Source: Hypomyces perniciosus (Eukaryota; Ascomycota; Sordariomycetes; Hypocreales; Hypocreaceae). From it: a stretch of 64,000 nucleotides of DNA. Position 1 is the stretch's first letter, and every line of letters begins with the position of its first letter. Shown here one piece after another: positions 21,390-32,547 of the stretch. A program made the position numbers and the translations under genes. The DNA lies in NCBI GenBank assembly GCA_008477525.1, contig SPDT01000007.1, positions 6,510,001-6,574,000 on the forward strand, in the 5' to 3' direction. Under the pieces are notes generated by a model. That model worked only from the letters and a program-made list of their open reading frames with translations, did no database searches and had not been told where the DNA came from.

Positions 21390-22880
21390 TTAGATGCCCT
21401 TTCCCTCACCATTGACGTTGCTCTTGCCCATGGCTTGCTGAGCAGCATTCAGACGACCAAACTGCCACTCAGGCAACTGAAGACCCGTCTGATCCTGAAT
21501 CGTAGACATCAGTGGCGGAAGCATCTGATACACATTGCGCATCGTCTCGGTCGGGTCCGAACGGCCAGCATCTCCATTGCTTCCTGTGTTCCAAACACTG
21601 ATCTTGGGCTCCATTCCACGGATAGCCGAGGCATTGGCCTTGGCCATTTCGACAAAGGTTCCCTTCTCGATCATCATGTACTGCAGAAGACCGGCCGGGC
21701 CACCGAATGCTGTCGAGAGCTTGCCATAGGCGTCGGCCATGGCGGTGACACCCTCTGCCTCCTTGAGCTTCTTGATGAGCTCGGCCTCGGCTTCGGCTTT
21801 GATCCTGTATGCTTCGGCATCGGCCTGTCGCTGCAGAGCGTCCTGGTTGGCACGAGCCTGGGCGGTAACTTCATATGCGGCGGCATCGGCAGCCTGTTGC
21901 TTGCTCTCGCGAGTGATGCTGGCCTTGACGACATCCTTTGCACGCAGGCGTTCCATTTCCGTGAGCGCACGCTTGATTTCGACTTCCTTCTTCAGATCTT
22001 CATCCTTGGACTCGAGAGCGCGCTGCGCTGAGACGCGTGCAATCTCGACGTCCCGTGAGAGGGCTGCTTGGCAGGTATTGAGGTGAGCCTCAGCCTGAGC
22101 ACGTTCAATGTCCCGCTCGGTTTTCTGGACAGCAGTCTCGGCATTGATCTTTGCAAGTTCTCGGTCTTGTTCACCCCTGCGCTTGGCCTCGCCGACGTTA
22201 CCTTTGAGCTGTGCATCTGCGACGTCGATTCGAGCCTGGTTCGTGGCGCCTTCGTGGGCCTTGCGAGAGAGCGACTCGAAGTAGACGGAGTTTGGCGCAT
22301 CCTTTAGCTCCTTGACATTGGAGTTGTAAATCTTGAGGCCGAATTGCTGCAGCTCGCTCTGGATGTTGCGGAAGATGCGTCGCTTGAAGACCTCGCGCTC
22401 GGTGAAGATCTCCTCCATCGTCATGCCTGAAACCAGCACACGGGTTTCGCCTTCGATGATGCCCTTGATGATGTTCTCCACGTGCGTGCGCTGATTCACC
22501 TTGCCATCGTTGCTATCTGAATGGGCGAGCAACATGGCGTACTTGACCAGCGCATCGCCGCGGTCCTCACGGTCATCATCACGGAGTCCATCGTCATGAC
22601 CTTCATGGTCTTGAGAGGAGGGATCTGGCGCCGAGTGGTGTCTGGCATTGATGCCTCGTTGATTGACATCCGGACCGACTGTGAAGACAACAGGGAGCGA
22701 GAATTGCAGCTTCTCCTTGGTCATTGCCTGCAGATCCATTCCGATATCACGGGGTTGGACAGAGAACCGTGTGCATCGCTGCAGAGGCCAGACCCAGGCG
22801 GCCTTTGTGATTTTGACGGTACGGATACCCACGCCAGTGATGGCCAGATACTCATCTGGGGCAGAGATTCTGTACGACAT
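21390..22880 (-). CDS. Flotillin-like membrane scaffold protein
   Basis: A 496-residue protein of the SPFH/prohibitin superfamily, expected on the inner face of ordered plasma-membrane domains. The start MSYRISAPDEYLAITGVGI matches the flotillin N-terminus. The SPFH domain covers about 5-200, with GIIEGETRVLVSGMTMEEIFTEREVFKR as its most conserved part. A long Ala/Glu-rich coiled coil follows (about 225-400; repeats such as AEAEAELIKKLKEAEG). The end includes VYQMLPPLMSTIQDQTG. Between GPDVNQRG and DRGDALVKYAM there is an extra charged stretch (HHSAPDPSSQDHEGHDDG) in the SPFH domain; it is in frame, and animal flotillins lack it. Single exon. A longer reading from 23057 adds 59 residues and is likely 5' leader. 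Confidence 0.92.
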   Translation of the reverse strand: MSYRISAPDEYLAITGVGIRTVKITKAAWVWPLQRCTRFSVQPRDIGMDLQAMTKEKLQFSLPVVFTVGPDVNQRGINARHHSAPDPSSQDHEGHDDGLRDDDREDRGDALVKYAMLLAHSDSNDGKVNQRTHVENIIKGIIEGETRVLVSGMTMEEIFTEREVFKRRIFRNIQSELQQFGLKIYNSNVKELKDAPNSVYFESLSRKAHEGATNQARIDVADAQLKGNVGEAKRRGEQDRELAKINAETAVQKTERDIERAQAEAHLNTCQAALSRDVEIARVSAQRALESKDEDLKKEVEIKRALTEMERLRAKDVVKASITRESKQQAADAAAYEVTAQARANQDALQRQADAEAYRIKAEAEAELIKKLKEAEGVTAMADAYGKLSTAFGGPAGLLQYMMIEKGTFVEMAKANASAIRGMEPKISVWNTGSNGDAGRSDPTETMRNVYQMLPPLMSTIQDQTGLQLPEWQFGRLNAAQQAMGKSNVNGEGKGI

Positions 22881-25312
22881 GATGGCGGTGTTTGAAGAGG
22901 ATGAGGAGGAGGGGAAAGGGAGGGAAAGCCGATGACGATATATGCAAACGGAGAGAAAGACGCGAGCTGTGAAGAGATGTTTGTTTCTGGCAAACACAGC
23001 GTGTAAGTTGAAGAGTGATTGATGCGGGTCTTGGATCTGAATCTGGAGGAGATCCAATGTCCACTATATAAATAGGTTTGTGCATGGACAGCAAACAAAA
23101 ACATTCAGCCAATGTCAAGAGCCGCACAAACCTCGCTCGATCTATTTTACTTGGATTCAGCCTCGCGATGTCCAACTGCCTGGGCAACCCTTTACCCGTG
23201 CTTCACGGGGCGGTGGCGCAGCGCAGCCAAGCTCTGTCATTGTTCGAGAAGGCTTCCTAGCACAGATGTTTGGGTCTTGGATGACGTTTGGGATCGCTTC
23301 ATTCTGAATGAAGGTGGCGGCCCAAGCGTTTGATGTGCCTTCAGATTCAGGTCTCGTGATGTCTCTGTGCCACTGCAGAGTAAGATATGGAGCAGACATG
23401 GACAAGTTGCTCCGTTCTCCTCCGTTCTCGGTCGCTGAAAAGGCATCCCACCCTTTTGCAGCCTTTCGGTGCCCAATAGGGAGGCGCATTTTGAGGCTTG
23501 GACTTCGCGCTCTCGGTCCCAAATGCAATATCGCGGTGCGGCTGAAGATGGGCTGACACATGACATCCTCATCTAGTCTGGTCTCCTCAGCGCATTCCGT
23601 TTATTCCGTGGACATACACGATTAGGAGAGCTTGGTTGACCTAATAGTAGTTAGTTCCAGTATTAAAAGGGACAATACCACTGCTATTCTCCCCAGGCTT
23701 GACTCTATTTTCATCCGCCTCACCTTGGCATGCTTGAGACACCATTCCATTAGCATAAACTACTCTGTTACTTCGTACACAGCCTTCTTCTACTACTTGT
23801 ACTAATCCGTCCATATTCACCGACATTGGATGGAAATGTACGACCTAGCCACTGAAAATCAGAAGCATCCGATTGAGAACGCCTATCAAATGAACGTGTT
23901 TTCCACATGTCACCGCCTAGGTTGTCTGGGAAATGGCGCATTGGGTAGTATTTCCAAGCTCCCAAGTCCATCATCTGATTGCTACCCGGGAATGAAAACA
24001 TCCAGACCGCTTCATAGGTTGATCGATGCCCATTTCCGCCAAAGAAGCTACTGTCTGTCTGCCTTATTAATTAATTATTTAATCCATTCACGTACGAGGT
24101 AGTAATATAGCAATAGTGTATCGAGCCTGAAAAATATGAGTCACCTCACTTACTATCGACGTCACAAATCCTGCAACGTCGGCGGCTTAACATGTGAATC
24201 AGGTCGTTGACAATACATATCTCAAGAGTGCCTTGTTGTTATCTGTGGCGTGAACCCTGTCGCCCGGCGATTTACTGCATCAGGCATCCCAAAGGACGTC
24301 TACGACAAGGACAGACGACGAGCGGAGAGTAAAGTCCTAGACTGTTCGAATGAGCCTGACCACTCCGACAAGATTTACATCCAGTTCATTATGGGCGAGC
24401 GCTCGCACATGTCTAGATGAGAGAGGCAATAGGTTTATTATAGTTTGAAAGAGTTGAATAAGGCAAACAGCAAGCTGAAAGAACTGGAATTAGAACAAGG
24501 TGAGAGTGATCATCCACCATACTAATGGCGAGCTTATTGCTCCCATCATCACCAACGGCATCAAAAAATCCCATCATCAGGCCGTATAGGTCATATTCCG
24601 CGGAAGTCTTTGCATGGAGGATACCATGATAGCTCTGGTACGTGGCCTTTAGGTGCAGCCGTAGTTGGGGCGCCAGTCGAGGTCAGTGTGACGAGAGCCG
24701 TCGCTTTCCTTACAGGCATTGCAGGGTGATGAACGGTTTAGAGGCTGTTTTATGTCGCAGAACACCGCGAGGTCACGCTGTTCAAGCGTGGTCGTCATAT
24801 TTCGGGAGTGGCGAAGCATTCTCCGTGAGGTGAATAGACCTTTCCAATTCTCATTTCATATTTATATGATGCCCACCTTGCAGCCCAACGAGCGTCTACG
24901 CATATTCGTGCGGAGCAAATCACCCAATCAAACACAAACCGATGTGACAACACCGTTGGATCCGCCCTCTGTGGTTCCACACAGTGTATATGTCAAGGAG
25001 CATTCATTGAATGGACCCATTTGAAGCATCGGAATCTGACACTCTATCCACGTGTATGCACGGACGACCTTCATAGTCCACGGGTGTTCTTATTGAAGAG
25101 GCTCAAACCTTCTCAACGGTCTCCACAACCATGCGATTTGCCGATGGCACGGCTAGCACAGAACTTAATTTCTACCTCCATAGGCTCACGAGTATGAAAC
25201 ATTTAGCTTGTGGGTGCCTTGGAACAGGGCTATCGGGGGTCGAGCTCCGTTGATAGGCAAACACAAGAATGGAGACCACTTCTGAGTGTTGCTTGTGTGT
25301 GTGTAGTATGTA
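22881..25312. other. Long intergenic stretch, no supported gene
   Basis: About 2.4 kb between the flotillin start and the repeat behind the lyase-like gene. It should contain the flotillin promoter. Small open frames at 23157-23572 and 24719-25024 have no recognisable domain. One TACTTCGTA motif lies near 23769. Confidence 0.5.
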
Positions 25313-25414
25313 GGTTTATATGCAGAATTTATATACAGAATTTATATACAGGGTTTATGTACAGGATTTATATACAGGGTTCATGTGCAGAGTTTATGTG
25401 CAGAGCTTATATAC
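25313..25414. repeat. AT-rich minisatellite, about 15-bp unit
   Basis: About seven imperfect copies of a unit close to TTTATATACAGRRTT (R = purine), with later copies reading TTCATGTGCAG. It lies 28 bases beyond the stop of the lyase-like gene, so it is probably in its 3' untranslated region or terminator. Confidence 0.85.
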
Positions 25415-25441
25415 ACATGATGAATTTCCTTCCATCACTAC

Positions 25442-26053
25442 CTAGCCTCGGTGCCAGAACTGGACATCGTTCCAGGTGATGCTGAGATCGCCCGTGCCGC
25501 TGTTCGTCGCGTACGCACCAACCTTGTCGTAAAAGCTACCGCCTGGAGCATTCGTAACGTGATACAACTCCTTGCCATTCACATAAACGCTGTAGCGGCG
25601 AGCGTTGGCGTCGTGAACGGTGTTGATGCGTACAGTCGAGCCTTTGCTGACACTAGCAATCGTCTGACCATCCTCAACGCTGTATAGACGATTGCCGTCG
25701 AGAGCCAGAATGAAATACGGGCCGGCATTGCCGTTGAAAGTCTGCCTGATCGCGATACGCTTGCCGGACATTGAGTTGATCTTGAACGTGCCTCCAAATT
25801 GGTGCACGCCTGAGGTGTAGTCGTCGTTGTACTTTCGCTCAGCACGCAAGTGGCCATTGGAGCATCCCGCGCCGCCACCGCTGCCGTTTGGTGACTTGGG
25901 GATGTAAAAGGTGTTGCCGTTGACGCTACCACCAGAGCATTGTTGCTGTGAGAATCCGGGGTGGTCTTCAATCCAGTTGCCGCTCTCGACTGGGCTGCCG
26001 GCGAGGGCGAGAGTCGCCACAGAAATGGCGAGAAGGATGCCCTTTCCAAGCAT
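25442..26053 (-). CDS. Small secreted polysaccharide-lyase-like beta-jelly-roll protein
   Basis: A 203-residue secreted protein. The N-terminal MLGKGILLAISVATLALAG is a classical signal peptide, followed by SPVESGNW. The body has the alternating strands of a concanavalin-like or alginate/glucuronan-lyase-like jelly roll: HLRAERKYNDDYTSGVHQF, then RIAIRQTFNGNAGPYFILAL, then YSVYVNGKELY, and the end GDLSITWNDVQFW. Arg, Tyr and Gln residues in those strands resemble the binding cleft of such enzymes, but I cannot assign the catalytic residues or substrate. Single exon. An in-frame start at 26203 would put 50 residues before the signal peptide and is less likely. It could act on plant, algal or fungal-wall polymers. 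Confidence 0.75.
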   Translation of the reverse strand: MLGKGILLAISVATLALAGSPVESGNWIEDHPGFSQQQCSGGSVNGNTFYIPKSPNGSGGGAGCSNGHLRAERKYNDDYTSGVHQFGGTFKINSMSGKRIAIRQTFNGNAGPYFILALDGNRLYSVEDGQTIASVSKGSTVRINTVHDANARRYSVYVNGKELYHVTNAPGGSFYDKVGAYATNSGTGDLSITWNDVQFWHRG

Positions 26054-27165
26054 TTTCGTGATCTGAATGCGGAGATCCTGTTTTATGGCTGAAGAGAGGA
26101 TGGAAAAGAGTTGTTTGATGCGTGCACAGCCAGATCTTATACTCAGTCCGCAACCGGACATGAGAAAGGATAGGGGTGTGAAGTTCCGCTCTACGATAGA
26201 CATTCTGGGGCAACACTCTAACTAGTAGATCATGACGTTAGTTTAGCCGAGACAAGTTTGGAAGGTCCCATTGCAATCGGCATAATGCTGGGGCGTCAGG
26301 ATGCTCAAGTGGCGTTTAACGCCAACCCTCTCTCCTCTGTAAGGAATAGCCTACGGTGAACCAATCTGATCAGCGACGATCTCCCATGAAGGTAGAGAAG
26401 GGGACTATTGGTGGAAAAAGCAGGGCGTATATGACTCGTGCGGTGTTAGTAGATCGACGGCGCCAAACTAAACTGTCTTCCCCGCAGCCGCTCCGTAAGA
26501 CAGTAAGACGGAACGGAACAGACGGAATTCAGTAATGATCGTAGTACGGAGTACGGAGTACTATTATGGCAAAGCTATCTTGACGAAGGAGGTTAGCGAT
26601 TATGGATGGACTGCTGACGAGACGTTCGATGCGTAGGCAAGGGATTGTGATTAGAGCTGACAGAGAGGATAGAATGTGTAATATTAAGTATGTGAACGGG
26701 TAACAGACGGCACCTCAATACTCTGTCCTCTTTACTTAAGGTATTGGTTGCATTGCCGAAGGAAGCAAATTGGTCTCTGCTTACTCCGTACAGTCACGTT
26801 CTATGTATTACCAGTACTACTACTTCGTGGTATCTTTGCAAGCACGAAATTTGGAGATAAATTATGATGAAACACGCGCCATTGGGGCGGAAGTGGAACA
26901 ACCAGGGTCCAGGATTATTTGACACTAGACAAAAGGAGATGTCTTAGCACAATCAAGTAACCAACACTGGGATGCTTGCTCGTACAGAACCAAATTCCAA
27001 CGCTGCGAAGAAAGATCGGTTGTATTATCATAATGAGGAGGTGAGGATCTTGAAGATCAACGAGGTCCATTTGCGCATCTGCTGTAGATTCATGAGGAGG
27101 TATCTTTGCCTAGCACCCAGAACTTGGCCGACGAAGCAGGGGGTGGCCCGTCTGATGTATTTTAG
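26054..27165. other. Intergenic, promoter side of the lyase-like gene
   Basis: Includes two overlapping TACGGAGTA motifs (26545-26560) and one TACTCCGTA (26782-26790). No gene seen. Confidence 0.5.
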
Positions 27166-28900
27166 TGTCGAACAGGCAATCTGTAGTAAATACTACTAGT
27201 CCCACCTGATACGTGGTGGTTTAACGGCAGTTCATAGACTGTGCTTGACGTCCAATCGGACGGTTTCTCGGTGTCAATGACCGGGCCCTTGGGTTGCTCG
27301 ATAACGGCGCATTGTTGAGGACCCATGCAACCATGGCATGTTGCCGTATCCACGGTTTCTATTGGCAGCTCACAGTCGTCAATCGCTATTGCTTTCAAAC
27401 GGGGCGATTAATAGTGGATGGATTAAGGATCGACAGGTTTGCCTAGGCTAACCCAGCTAGACACATCCAGCTCACGGCTTGATTATCAATGATCTTCGTA
27501 TCGGAACACTGCTGCAATTATTGCGGCTAGTTGTGGATATTTTTCGACTGCTCATTAGAGTCCTTTATCAGTCGCATGGCCGAGATAATACTGACTAGTT
27601 TGGTGGTCCAATTTGAGAATAGGATACCTCTATTGACCCAATTCCACGCGAAGCATCTGGCTAGTTCAGCACTTGGTTACGAAGAGTTGTGAGATACATG
27701 CATCGTACCTTGACCTCCTGTGACTTCGTATAAATCCCACCCGCTACAGAGACTACCATCAAATGTCTATCCAGAGAGGCTCTGCTGAGGTCGAGACCAG
27801 CCAGTCACTGAATTCAGTGGTAGGAATGACCATTAAAGGCGAACTTGTGTGTTTGTGCAACTTTTGGGGGCAGTGAGGATTGGTCGAAACCAGGGTTGAC
27901 CATCATCCATCGGTGGGATACAGCCCCTGGGACGTAAGAGCCATATCCGGCCATCCCGAAGATGAGCTATTTCGTCCATCGACATGCTAGAGGGGTGACT
28001 TCATAGAGACCGTGAGGGACATTTCCGTACTCATGTAAATCTCGCCGATCCTATGGTCCCTCGGTGGAAGGTCGAGGTAGTCCTCGCACTATAACGGTTG
28101 AATGCATTAGCCTTGCTGACATTTTCGCCGACTATCCAGGCTTCGTAGTTTGACCACGTGCATCTATGCCAAACACAGGACTGACTTGACGGATACTTTC
28201 CGGAGACACTCAACCCGCCCGAAACCATTTGCCGGAATCACGTCCGAGTACACTAGAAACTGATACATTTCCATGTACTGCGCATATATGGCATCCAAGG
28301 GATCATGCGTCTAGCCATTCAACAGGACGCTGATCCCATCTCTCTCAACATGTGGAAGGCCCTCCTCGATTTCATCGTTGTGTGTTTTGTCAAATTCGCG
28401 AAGGGTCGCTGGCGAGAGACCATTGATAATATGAGAGGCAGACGGCGGACAGCATCCTTTTATTGTAATGCGTGCGTAACTGGGAATAGTACCAGAAGAA
28501 GTCGTATTCGGGCATGGAGAATTGGTAGGTGAAGTTGTCATCCGGGACGATAGGGTCCTATGGGCTGTTAGCCGGGAATTACTTTACTTCAAGTCAGCAG
28601 AGTAGGGACAAACATGCATAACACCAGGCACTCCATTCATCTTGAGGGGTCCATGCTGTAGAGGCCCTACTAAAGGAGATTTTCTTCTTCTTCAAAATTC
28701 GTGCTTTTCCGCAAGAGTAATCTAGACCCCAATCAGGCCAGTGAAGAGTCTCGGCCTTGTGATCATTGTGAACAGAAACTCGACCGTGTCCCCTTCGTCT
28801 ATGTCAACCGACGATCAGGGTAGCTGTAGATTGTAGGGTATGTTAGAGGGTTCAGCCCATATGCTCTGGTGGAAGAACATTGAAGGTCGTCATCACCTGC
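27166..28900 (-). pseudogene. Decayed multicopper oxidase (laccase-like) gene
   Basis: No long frame survives, but reading the minus strand shows laccase landmarks in order. Near 28840-28790 is a DIDEGDTVEFLF-type strand. Near 28680-28620 is LQHGPLKMNGVPGVMH, like the family's xxDGVPGxxQCP. A likely intron follows, with CTAACAG at its end. Near 28545-28480 is PIVPDDNFTYQFSMPEYDFFWYYSQ, the segment ending in WYHSH in active enzymes. Here both histidines that bind the type 3 copper are lost (WYYSQ). Near 28430-28320 a shifted frame reads LSPATLREFDKTHNDEIEEGLP, like the post-WYHSH region. Stops and frame changes interrupt everything after that. Limits are approximate, and the 27166-27900 part is the least certain. 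Exon structure cannot be fixed. Confidence 0.55.
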
Positions 28901-29341
28901 AGCATGTCGTTCGTTGTGAATCCTGAAGCCGAATCATCACAAGACAGTGCTGGCTGCTGCTCAATGAAACGCAGTGGTGAAGAAAGCACGTAGCTTGTCT
29001 ATCGAGAATCACATGTTTCGGGCTCTCGGGGTGCTGATTCGGATCGTTGTGGTCATTCGGTATATGGACTCAATCCGCCGGTCATTGATGAGCTGATATC
29101 ACAGCATTCGTCACCATCGCTGAGGCACAGTAGCTGCTGGTTATATAAGATAGTTGTGCGTCTATTCTCGTTTTCTCCTTCTGCTCCTCAGTACTGCGCT
29201 GTAGCTCCTTTCCATCTGCGCGAGAATCGCCCTAGCAGGTGTTGCGGCTCCGATGCTGCTCTCCTCTTTGCCATCCCTCTAGTCTGAAGTTGGAAAAGAT
29301 TGTGAACACTTTGTTAAATGTTCGGGAATGGCGTTCAATAA

Positions 29342-30324
29342 TCAATTCCGTGAATATTTGGGCAGTGACTTTCCGTTCTCACCTTCAGTGCCGCTTCCTT
29401 GGGGTAATTCCAAATTTGAATCAGTGGTGGGCAGATTAGTTGGCCATGCAGAACCCGCGATTCCAAATCCATGCCCTTGAACGTGATTGTTTTGAATCCA
29501 GTTGGCAAAAGATGCGCCTGAGTGAGCATCTAAAGTGTGCTGTGTCGTATCCGGCAAGCCAGCGAATGGGGCGGAGTGAGTGTTTGGGAAGCTGTTGAAG
29601 TCCGTGAACTCATCCAGTGTGGATAGATATTGGAGTCCCGTGAAGTCGAAAGAACTATGCGGCTGAGGATCTCCTTCAATTGTATTTGATAGGTCGCTGG
29701 TCCATGCATTACTCAGGATGCTGTCAAACTGATGGGCTTGCCCTTGGGGGAGTTGTGGAGGGTCGAGAATGCCCTGATTCCAAGAATCTGCGCCCATGAG
29801 ACTTGGCATCTCACTGACCGGGAAACTGGTAGAAGGCTGAATCTGCTGTCCCTGGCAGCATGAACCGCCACTCGAGCCTGTATTAGTAGCGCCTTCTTCA
29901 GAGCCTGATCGCGAGGAGGCGTCAAGTGGTGATCGTTTAAGGGCGCAGTTGCATCGTCCATCTTCAAAACAACGACACAGATCTGGAAACAACCAAGTTG
30001 GTGAGATGCTCAGCTATCGATACAATGATAAACTCACCCTTGTTGCCGTCATCTCTTCGGCCCTCGCGTGCTCTCTTGGCACAATCGCACTTGACATGGG
30101 CAGAGCGTGACTGACGCATGGAGCGGCAGTGGTCGCATTGTGAGACAGGTCGACCCTTTTTCTTTATTAGTTGTAGAGGGCGATCTGGATATGCCATGAG
30201 TTAGCCAGACGGACCCCTCAGGTAGCAATCTGGCACCAATCTCCTCACCTTGATGTTGGCAGCTGCTCGTGCGATGGCCGCGGACACAGCCGTCACAAGC
30301 CCAGGTCTCGCCGCCAATAATCAT
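29342..30324 (-). CDS. Copper-fist transcription factor
   Basis: A 287-residue regulator with three exons: 30324-30249, 30184-30038 and 29982-29342; introns 30185-30248 and 29983-30037 keep the frame. The copper-fist DNA-binding domain occupies residues 1-64: MIIGGETWACDGCVRGHRTSSCQH, then KKKGRPVSQCDHCRSMRQSRSAHVKCDC. The GRP minor-groove motif, the Cys/His zinc ligands and the Cys-x-Cys copper ligands are all there. A further CRCFEDGRCNCALKR follows, as is common in fungal members. The rest is Ser/Gln/Pro-rich and probably an activation region. Homologues (ACE1, MAC1, CUF1, GRISEA) control copper uptake, detoxification and copper oxidases. It sits directly upstream of the laccase-like pseudogene on the same strand, so the two may once have been functionally linked. 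Confidence 0.9.
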
Positions 30325-32547
30325 CGTATAAGTTCGACAGAGAGAGGCGATAAGGGCTCAAGATTTCAGTTTGATGGATTCACAAGAATCGATAGATGAC
30401 GCTGACCGCCATACGCCACACGTAGCAAATCTGTCAAACTTTGGGGTCTGATGCGGTAGGCAAAGCTTATAAAGGCGAAGCGGACACTATAGTCCAATTG
30501 AATTATACTTAATGCAGGGCGTATGGCGTCTATCTGAGACTTCTATACGAAGCAGGTGGGTGTCATCATAGAGTCGCCTGAATGCTCAATAGCTTAGGTA
30601 ACAAAGAGAAGAGAGAGTCCTATCCAAACATCGCATACTAATCAAACAGGTGACTATGGCTGAATTATTATTAGTACGTGGATTTATTAATAATCAGTCC
30701 AAAGGCTATGCCAAGACAATACCTCGTACTAATACTCCAATTCCATTTACGTATGCCAGCAGCCAAATGCGCGCCAATTCCAAGTGGCTGTGACGCCACT
30801 TTTGGAGCCAACGTACGAAGTAGTAATGCCCCGGAATGTTGTAGTGTCTAGCAATGTTCGGTAACTCGATAGTAGGGCTGGGTTCGTGGTCGTAATAATA
30901 GTACTAGCAGTACGAAGTACTCCGTAGTGGTCGTAGTATTAGTGGTAGTGCAAATACGATATAACCGAGAGACTGTTCATGAGTCAGACTACATAGGAGT
31001 AATTGGGCCCAGCATTTTCCAGCATTTTCCAGCAATTTATTATTATGATTACTCAAACGTGCCAAATACTCCATGCTGGACATGGTGATCTCAGATCCTC
31101 CGCGAACACGTCTACGAGTAGTCGTCCTATAAGCCCATCCCTCGGCTTGTTAAACGCCCTTCCGACGGCAGATCCCGCCGGCCTGATCTCCATAATGTGA
31201 ACTATTTGTACGAAGTAATAGCACTCAGTAGACGCAGGATGGTTCAGAAAGCCTCCACTTGATTCATTTTCCTCGCACTCATGCAGCCAAACCCTGTCCT
31301 CCCCGGCGTATTTCTCAAGATTGGCCAGAATCGGAAAACCGAGCTCCAATGCGCCCATCTCAGGTGAAGAGGCTGTACGAGGCACAATGACGGACAAACA
31401 TGGCAGGGCTACTGTATGACTCCATCAGGTTGAGTGGAATTTTGTGTTGAAGCGAGAGTATTTAGGTCAAAATGCAGTGACCATTGTCGCGCTCAAATAT
31501 GGAGTAGAAATATCAGCTTTCTCCACGGGTTTTTTGTGAAATAATTACCCTGTCGATAGTATCCCTATGGGTGTCTGCAATATCCCCCCACACACACAAA
31601 GACATGGCAGCAGCAAAGACAACGCGATACGATATCCATCGGCCAGCATTACACTTAATTAGGTAGATGGGCAAGCCAGCAATAAAAAGCAGAGATGACA
31701 AAATGCAAGTACATTGCCATAGCTACCTAGCCAATTTTCCAGAAGGAAATCTACAACTCCAGCGGCAGTAATATGATACAATTCTTGATAAAACATACTC
31801 CGCGGATACTCCACGGATACTCCACGGATGTGGATGGAGACCCTGTTGAAGGATTTCGAACCCAGCTTACGATCTGCCATGATTTGCACATAGAACCGTG
31901 ATATCGGAGCCTTCTCTCTTCGATCGCTTTGCGAGAACAAATTTGTGTTCAAGGAAGAGACGGTGTAGTAAGCTCGATTACCATCTATTACTAAGGTAGT
32001 TCAATGGTGTGTCGGAGGATGCCTTGCTCCGTTAAGTGTCCGAAATTATTGATTAACACCAAGTAACCAAGTATACAGGGATGCAGAAGTGGAAATTCTT
32101 TCAAGTTTTGAAGACGCAAGGGGGATAGACGGCAAATAGAAGATCAGTGATTGAGATTCCCATCGCTTTTCATCACCTTGAAAGTCCTTATTCTAACATT
32201 ACATATCCGCAGTCTTCTTTCTCAATCCCGATACTGCCCTTTACTTTCTCTTAAGAATATTTTTCATAGCCAATATTCGTTTGTTGACACGCTCATGGAA
32301 TGTTCCTGCTTTCGAAATCAAGGAATTGAAACATCTTGTTTCCTAGGTGGCTAATGGAGCGGAACTGTTGTTTCTTAAATACATGGCATAACGAAGGCAT
32401 AAAATAAAGAATGCAAAGGATTACGCGCCATAGCTATTCTCCTGCGACTCATGTTTCCACTGCATATCATTCTCCTTTGTTTTCAAAATTGGGCCGTAGG
32501 ATGTATGTAGTCTTTTCTGTTCGCATTTATGGCTGTGGAGTCTGTAA
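30325..32547. other. Long intergenic stretch, no supported gene
   Basis: About 2.2 kb with several TACGAAGTA/TACTCCGTA motifs (about 30811, 30911-30926, 31207). A 114-residue open frame at 31397-31053 (minus) has no recognisable domain and no splice partners that I could join. AT-rich overall. Confidence 0.5.

Noticed and set aside
21357..22086. Long open frames opposite the flotillin gene
   Set aside because: They are on the reverse of a well-supported coding exon and have no domain of their own; high GC3 in the real gene makes such shadows.
25210..25479. Repetitive 89-residue open frame through the minisatellite
   Set aside because: The apparent Tyr-Ile repeats come from the DNA repeat itself; there is no start context and it overlaps the lyase-like gene end.
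31053..31397. 114-residue open frame in an intergenic region (minus)
   Set aside because: No recognised domain and no joinable exons; length can arise by chance.
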